Notes under the pieces: model-generated
What the model saw: only the letters and a program-made list of their open reading frames with translations
What the model was told of the DNA's origin: nothing
Databases searched by the model: none
Source of the DNA: Siphonodentalium dalli
Lineage: Eukaryota; Mollusca; Scaphopoda; Gadilida; Siphonodentaliidae
DNA length: 64,000 nucleotides
NCBI GenBank assembly: GCA_032622095.1
Contig: CP136068.1
Location: 164,695,465 to 164,759,464 of the forward strand
Direction: 5' to 3'
In this document: one piece after another, positions 58,761-64,000 of the stretch
Layout of the letters: each line of letters begins with the position of its first letter
Numbering within the stretch: the first letter of the stretch is position 1
Position numbers and translations under genes: made by a program

Positions 58761-60825
58761 GGTCAACATATTACTGTGATAGGCATTTGGGCAAATTTCA
58801 CAGTGCGGATACGCCCTTAATTGACAAAGTCATGGGTTGAAGATGGACTACATCAACCGTTGTGTAATAAAAGGACCACATGCAGTTCGAAATATTGGTT
58901 ATATGGGTCATCCCGAACTTGTGAATATTGTGATAGGTCAAAAAATGATAGTTATAGTCATTTGAACCAATTATACAGTGCGGATACGCCCTTAATTGAC
59001 AAATTCATGGATTGATGACGAACTACATTGACAATAGTGTAATAAAAGTAAGACACGCAGTTCGAAATATTGGTTATATGGGTCATCCCGAACTTGTGAA
59101 TATCGTGATAGGTCAAAATATTACTGTTATAGTCATTTGGGCAAATTTCACAGTGCGGATACGGCTTTAATTGACAAATATATGGATTGAAGTTGGACTA
59201 CATTGACCGTTGTGTAACAAAAGGACCACACGCAGTTCGAAATATTGGTTATATGGGTCATCCCAACTTGTGAATTTCGTGATAGGTCGAAATATGATAG
59301 TAATAGTTATTTGTGCCAATTCTACAGTGCGGATACGCCCTTAATTGGCAAATTCATGGGTTGAAGATGGACTACATTGACAGTGGTGTAATAAAAGTAC
59401 CACACGCAGTTCGAAATAGTGGTGTTATGGCCACCCGAACTTGTGAATATCGTGATAGGTCAAAATATTACTGTTATAGTCATTTGGGCAAATTACACAG
59501 TGCGGATACGCCCTTAATTGACAAATATATGGATTGAAGTTTGACTGCATTGACCGTTGTGTAATAAAAGGACCACACGCAGTTCGAAATATTGGTTATA
59601 TGGGTCATCCCGAACTTGTGAATATCGTGATAGGTCAAAATATTACTGTTATAGTCATTTGGGCAAATTTCACAGTGCGGATACGGCCTTAATTGACAAA
59701 TATATGGATCGAAGTTGGACTACATTCACCGTTGTGTAACAAAAGGACCACACGCAGTTCGAAATATTGGTTATATGGGTCATCCCGAACTTGTGAATAT
59801 CGTGATAGTTCAAAATATTATAGTTATAGTCATTTGAACCAATTCTACAGTGCCGATGCGCCCTTAATTGACAAATTCATGGGTTGAAGATGGACTACAT
59901 TGACAGTGGTGTAATAAAAGTAACACAAGCAGTTCGAAATAGTGGTTGTATGGGTCATCCCGAATTTGTGAATATCCTGATAGGTCAAAATATTACTGTT
60001 ATAGTAATTTGGGCAAATTTCACAGTGCGGATACGCCCTTAATTGACAAATATATGGATCGAAGTTGGACTACATTCACCGTTGTGTAATAAAAGGACAC
60101 ACGCAGTTCGAAATATTGGTTATATGGGTCATCCCGAACTTGTGAATATCGTGATAGATCGAAATATGATAGTAATAGTCATGTGTGCCAATTCTACAGT
60201 GCGGATAGGCCCTTAATTGACAATTTCATGGATTGAAGATGGACTACATTGACAGTGGTGTAATAAAAGGACCACACGCAGTTCGAAATATTGGTTATAT
60301 GGGTCATCCCGAACTTGTGAATATTGTGATAGGTCAAAATATTACTGTTATAGTCATTTTGGGCAAATTTCACAGTGCGGATACGCCCTTAATTGACAAA
60401 TATATAGATCGAAGTTGGACTACATTCACCGTTGTGAAACAAAAGGACCACACGCAGTTCGAAATATTGGTTATATGGGTCATCCCGAACTTGTGAATAT
60501 CGTGATAGGTCAAAAATATTATAGTTATAGTCATTTGAACCAATTCCACAGTGCGGATGCGCCCTTAATTGACAAATTCATGGGTTGAAGATGGACTACA
60601 TTGACAGTGGTGTAATACAAGTACCACACGCAGTTCGAAATAGTGGCTATATGGGTCATCCCGAACTTGTGAATATCGTGATAGGTCGAAATATGATAGT
60701 AATAGTCATTTGTGCCAATTCTACAGAGCGGATACGCCCTTAATTGACAAATATGTGGATCGTTGTGAAAGAAAATGACCACACGCAGTTCGAAATATTG
60801 GTTATATGGGTCATCCCGAATTTTT
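58760..60825 (-). repeat. 174-bp satellite array in inverted orientation
   Basis: From about 58760 the same monomers appear as reverse complement ('cgcccttaattgacaaa' replaces 'tttgtcaattaagggcg'), about 12 units. The switch point lies within 'taccagcacttcaaactgcggtcaac', a hybrid of the two strands. Confidence 0.93.
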
Positions 60826-61600
60826 GCGTGGCTCGTGATTATTGTAGAATGGGTTCAATTTAATGAGTGTGCGAAATTTCAGTACTCATAGTGCAGTGGA
60901 AAGTGCGCACGGGCTCTTGAGTCTTGAGGTGGGGTCATGGTGTCATATTGGGTTAAACTAGGTTTCCGTGACTCGTGATGACCAAGAATTTAGGAATTCG
61001 AACTGTGTGGCTCGTTATTATTGTAGAGTGGGTACATCTTAATGAGTGTGCGAAATTTCAGTTCCCAGTGTGCAGTGGAAAGTGTGCACGGGCTCTTAAG
61101 GTGGGTCATGCTGTAAAATTGGGTTAAACGAGGTTTCCGTGACACGTGATAACGCAGAATATAGGAGTTCGAACTGCGTGGCTCGTGATTATTGTAGAGT
61201 GGGTACATCTTAATCCGTGTGCGAAATTTCAGTGCCCATAGTACTGTGGAAAGTGCGCACGGGCTCTAAATGTGGGGTTATAGTGTCATATTGGGTAAAA
61301 CGTGGTTTCAGTGACTCGTGATGACCCAGAATATAGGAGTTCAAACTGCGTGGCTCGTGATTATTGTAAAGTCGGTACATGCCGATGACGTTGCCAAATT
61401 TGAGTTACCATAGTTGAGATGAAAGTTCGCAAGGCTTCATAATGTGGGGTCAGATTTTCATATTGCGTAAAACTAGGTATCCGTGACCCGCGGTGACCCT
61501 GAATATGGGAGTGATTATTGTAGATTTGGTATCTGTCGATGAGCATTCCAAATTTCAGGACCCACTGTGGTCCGGAAAATGCACACAATGCACATTGGGA
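60825..61600 (-). repeat. Diverged satellite relative, about 170-175 bp, four and a half units
   Basis: 'gtggctcgt(g)attattg' occurs at about 60828, 61006, 61178 and 61348, with a remnant at 61508. The units share length and landmarks ('gaactgcgtg', 'gatgacc') with the 174-bp satellite in the adjacent array but differ at many positions. They look like older relatives at the array edge. Confidence 0.8.
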
Positions 61601-62108
61601 TAATATATTGATAATAAACGCTCTTTATTGCTAATAGTTAGTGCCTCTTCAGGTCATTTGATGTCAACATCACCCTGTCGTGAAATTCACCGCGTAATTT
61701 TTCTTTTGTGTACCACATTGCTTGCACATTTTCTGGGTTGAATAATAAACGCTCTCTGCGTATCGTGCAATTGATTAATACCACTTTAAGTCATATGAGG
61801 TAAACTGTGCCTATTCCATAACATTACCCTTGTCAAGTGATTAATCTGTACTAACGTTTCTACACATCGTCTAAGCTTATAATGAGCGCTATTTATTGTT
61901 CATAGTTGCCCCTTTAAGGAGTATGAGATCAACGGAAACAACCCCATATTACCCAACGGGATAATTTATCCCAGTGTGTCAAATTTCACCTTCCAGATTG
62001 CAACAATTTTAGGTATATAATTAATTATTTAGTTAAATTAATCACTGTTGCCCTTTTAAGACATCTTATATCAACGGGACATATATAATAAGGTTATCTG
62101 AGTAAAAT
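61600..62108. repeat. Degenerate repeats of about 130-150 bp next to arm D'
   Basis: 'aataaacgctctttattg' (61613), 'aataaacgctctctgcg' (61744) and 'aatgagcgctatttattg' (61882) open successive units. Units also share 'gttgccccttt/gttgccctttt' with 'caacggga', a string also found inside D' at about 62200-62230. The array therefore grades into the terminal repeat. Confidence 0.65.
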
Positions 62109-62426
62109 TACGACATTTACAAATTTTCAGCTCCGATGGTCCAGCCGTTTGGGCGCCTCTAATCAATATATATATATATATATATATCATAATTCTTAGT
62201 GCCCTTTTAAGACATCCGAGGGCAACGGGACCTGCACAATAGCGCTCCCAGGTAAATAACATATATGACGTCAGAGTCAATAACACCAAGAAAGTACAAG
62301 CAAGGAATGATATACCCTCGCAGTTGATGATGCCTCGATAATTAGACTTGTCATTACTTACCACGGAGCCAAGAACGGTAACTCTAGCCGCGCTTGCACG
62401 CAGTAGCCGCGCCGCGCCGCGACACA
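62109..62426 (-). repeat. Inner part of the outer inverted repeat, right copy (D')
   Basis: Reverse complement of 42119-42433, including the GC-rich end and the CRE palindrome (62266-62273). The 133-aa minus-strand ORF over it is shared only as a repeat and shows no domain. Confidence 0.9.
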
Positions 62427-64000
62427 CACATACAATTCTAGTCATACCTGAGATTAAGTATAACGTAAACATCGGATTTTCTCATCAGACGATAATCTGA
62501 CAGTATTTACGCATGGTAAATTTATATTCATGCGTAATGGTAAGGTAATGTTTTTTGTTATGGTCATGATTTTGTTGCGGCCATGTTCTAGCATAGATCG
62601 ATAAATAAGTTAAAGATTGTTATAAGTCATCGTTGTTTCACAGACAGTTCTATTGGTGATCGAATTTGATAACTATTTTGTTGGAAAAACTAAGAGTGTT
62701 AGAGTAGCCTCCCTGTTATTTAAATAAAGAGCGTTTGTTTCGCTTATGTGCGATTGTGACTGTAACTAGGTCTATCGAGTATATAACATATAGCGCTATC
62801 ATATAAAAGATGAAAGAAACATATCAACAGCTTTGTTTAGTCTGATATTACGTATGTATACGTGTGTACGTCTAACATGTGACCTTTGGTGAAATAGTGC
62901 TACACGATGCTTAATAACTTCATCGTGATAGAGAGGTAATGAATAAACGCTCCTTGTTATTTACGTGAGAGTATAATGTCCAATTATTGCAAATAAAACA
63001 TTGCAGGCATCGGTGGATACCCGATTGGCACACTTACTGATCACGTGATAAGCTGCTAATATGTACAGATTACTTACTTTGGCGTAAGTATGAATAGCTC
63101 GATAAACTGATAATATGTACAGGTGATCACACACGCAACCCTTGATGTTTGGGTTATGAACACTAGGGAAACTACAGGGATAATATGCTTTAGTAATTTT
63201 CGCTGTGAAATTCGTTGATTATTCCCTCTACGACGGCCCGAAGGTTGGTATTATGAAAAAATGGCTCGCTGACACATCATCCGAGTAACTTCCCTAAAAC
63301 AGGGTGGGCGCGGGGTCATCGACCCCCCTTTTTTAGCAACGCTTTTTTAAAATAACCGACTGACGATTCTCGTTCTAAGAACAATAACTCTATAAACGTA
63401 CGCTCTTCCAACAATTCTCGATAATGTAAGTGTGTCATTTATGTTGAAAGATGAATAAAGAGCGTTGCTTTACTATGAGCTAATACTCCATATTTGGGAT
63501 GTCTTGTGCTCCGACACGTACACACTGTGCAATATATACGCGCAAGAATAGGTGCGGGTAAGTGATGTGAGATGTGAAGGTGGTTGGGATAGGGGAGGAG
63601 GGGAGGGGGGAGTATTATGACGTTGGTCTGTGACTAACATTGAGTGGAAAATCTCTTGTCAAACAAAAGATTTTTACCACGATAGAACCCAGCGAGATAT
63701 TATTATTGAAAAGATAATCGATTTTACATGCATTTATTGGTGATGACATAATTCAAGTTCACATATGATAGGATATACAATATTTAAAGTGTTCATTTTT
63801 TAAATCCCAGTTGACAGAATCAGACATTTCTTCGGATGAATACGAACTATCCAGTAGGTAGGAATATTCATCTTTTGCTCAAAATACAGTAAGATGTATG
63901 TGTGTCTGAATCTTTACGCAAATAATTTGGTTAAGCCGTCTTAACCAAATTATTTAGTTGATGTGTCAGACATTTAATAGTCGGCCGAGATTATTTTCAG
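62427..64000 (-). repeat. Outer inverted repeat, right arm (A'), cut by the window end
   Basis: Reverse complement of 35731-36774, continuous with D' at 62426. It contains an extra 567-bp block (63046-63612) and ends inside the ATAATCTCGGCCGACTATT module at the window edge, so it may go on further. No gene is seen in it. Confidence 0.9.
63046..63612. repeat. 567-bp block present only in the right outer arm
   Basis: Flanks on both sides match the left arm without a gap at about 36158. The block starts with the 80-bp segment also found at 33755-33835 and carries an AATAAAGAGCG motif (63453-63463). No target-site duplication is obvious, so insertion on the right or deletion on the left are both possible. 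Confidence 0.8.

Noticed and set aside
42706-60782. Cysteine-containing 60-94 aa ORFs in the satellite
   Set aside because: They are translations of the 174-bp monomer and follow its phase exactly. Nothing suggests protein-level constraint.

Overview
This is eukaryotic DNA, almost certainly from an animal and probably a marine invertebrate. A mollusc is my best guess. That rests on an intact testis-specific-serine-kinase-type gene, a decayed LINE, Penelope-like retroelements (PLEs) with a GIY-YIG nuclease, and GGGAGATAACTC-type repeats that I associate from memory with molluscan genomes. No bacterial gene organisation is present. Only one ordinary host gene is convincing: an intronless TSSK-family kinase at 30257-31189. 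The rest is tandem repeats and mobile elements.

Layout. (1) 1-10883: about 7.9 near-identical copies of a 1384-bp unit. (2) 10884-25170: about 8 copies of a 1770-bp unit, a diverged relative of the first. The arrays meet at a shared TATACTTCC/GGAAGTATA hairpin, and two short stand-alone modules follow to 25612. (3) About 25615-28730: a decayed minus-strand LINE of the CR1/Jockey type. (4) 28990-29560: degenerate 170-190-bp repeats. (5) 30257-31189: the TSSK-like kinase, with a perfect cAMP-response-element palindrome about 180 bp upstream and AATAAA just downstream. (6) 31190-34480: no gene seen. (7) 34480-35880: three short tandem arrays (173, 67 and about 115-145 bp).

(8) 35731-64000 is one nested inverted-repeat structure. 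The outer arms are A (35731-36774 pairing with 62427-64000) and D (42119-42433 pairing with 62109-62426). On the right A and D are adjacent. On the left they are split by a 5.2-kb element (36853-42076) lying in a TA microsatellite. That inserted element has arms of about 1.65 kb and a 1.9-kb centre encoding a packaging-type ATPase like those of Maverick/adintovirus-type elements. Between the D arms lie a 174-bp satellite with alternating monomer types and higher-order duplications (42429-49285, 57129-58760, then inverted 58760-60825), two older-looking diverged arrays (60825-62108), and a head-to-tail PLE pair (49286-57128).

The most interesting system is the PLE. Its upstream ORF encodes an SGNH-hydrolase-like protein. 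This ORF ends in the heptamer T TTA AAC immediately followed by TAA, and the RT/GIY-YIG ORF is open in exactly the -1 frame from that heptamer, with a possible stem-loop 7 nt downstream. The sequence therefore predicts that the RT is made as a -1 frameshift fusion to the SGNH protein. Both PLE copies keep this signal. The first copy has an intact RT/EN ORF but lacks most of ORF1. The second has an intact ORF1 but one nonsense codon in ORF2.
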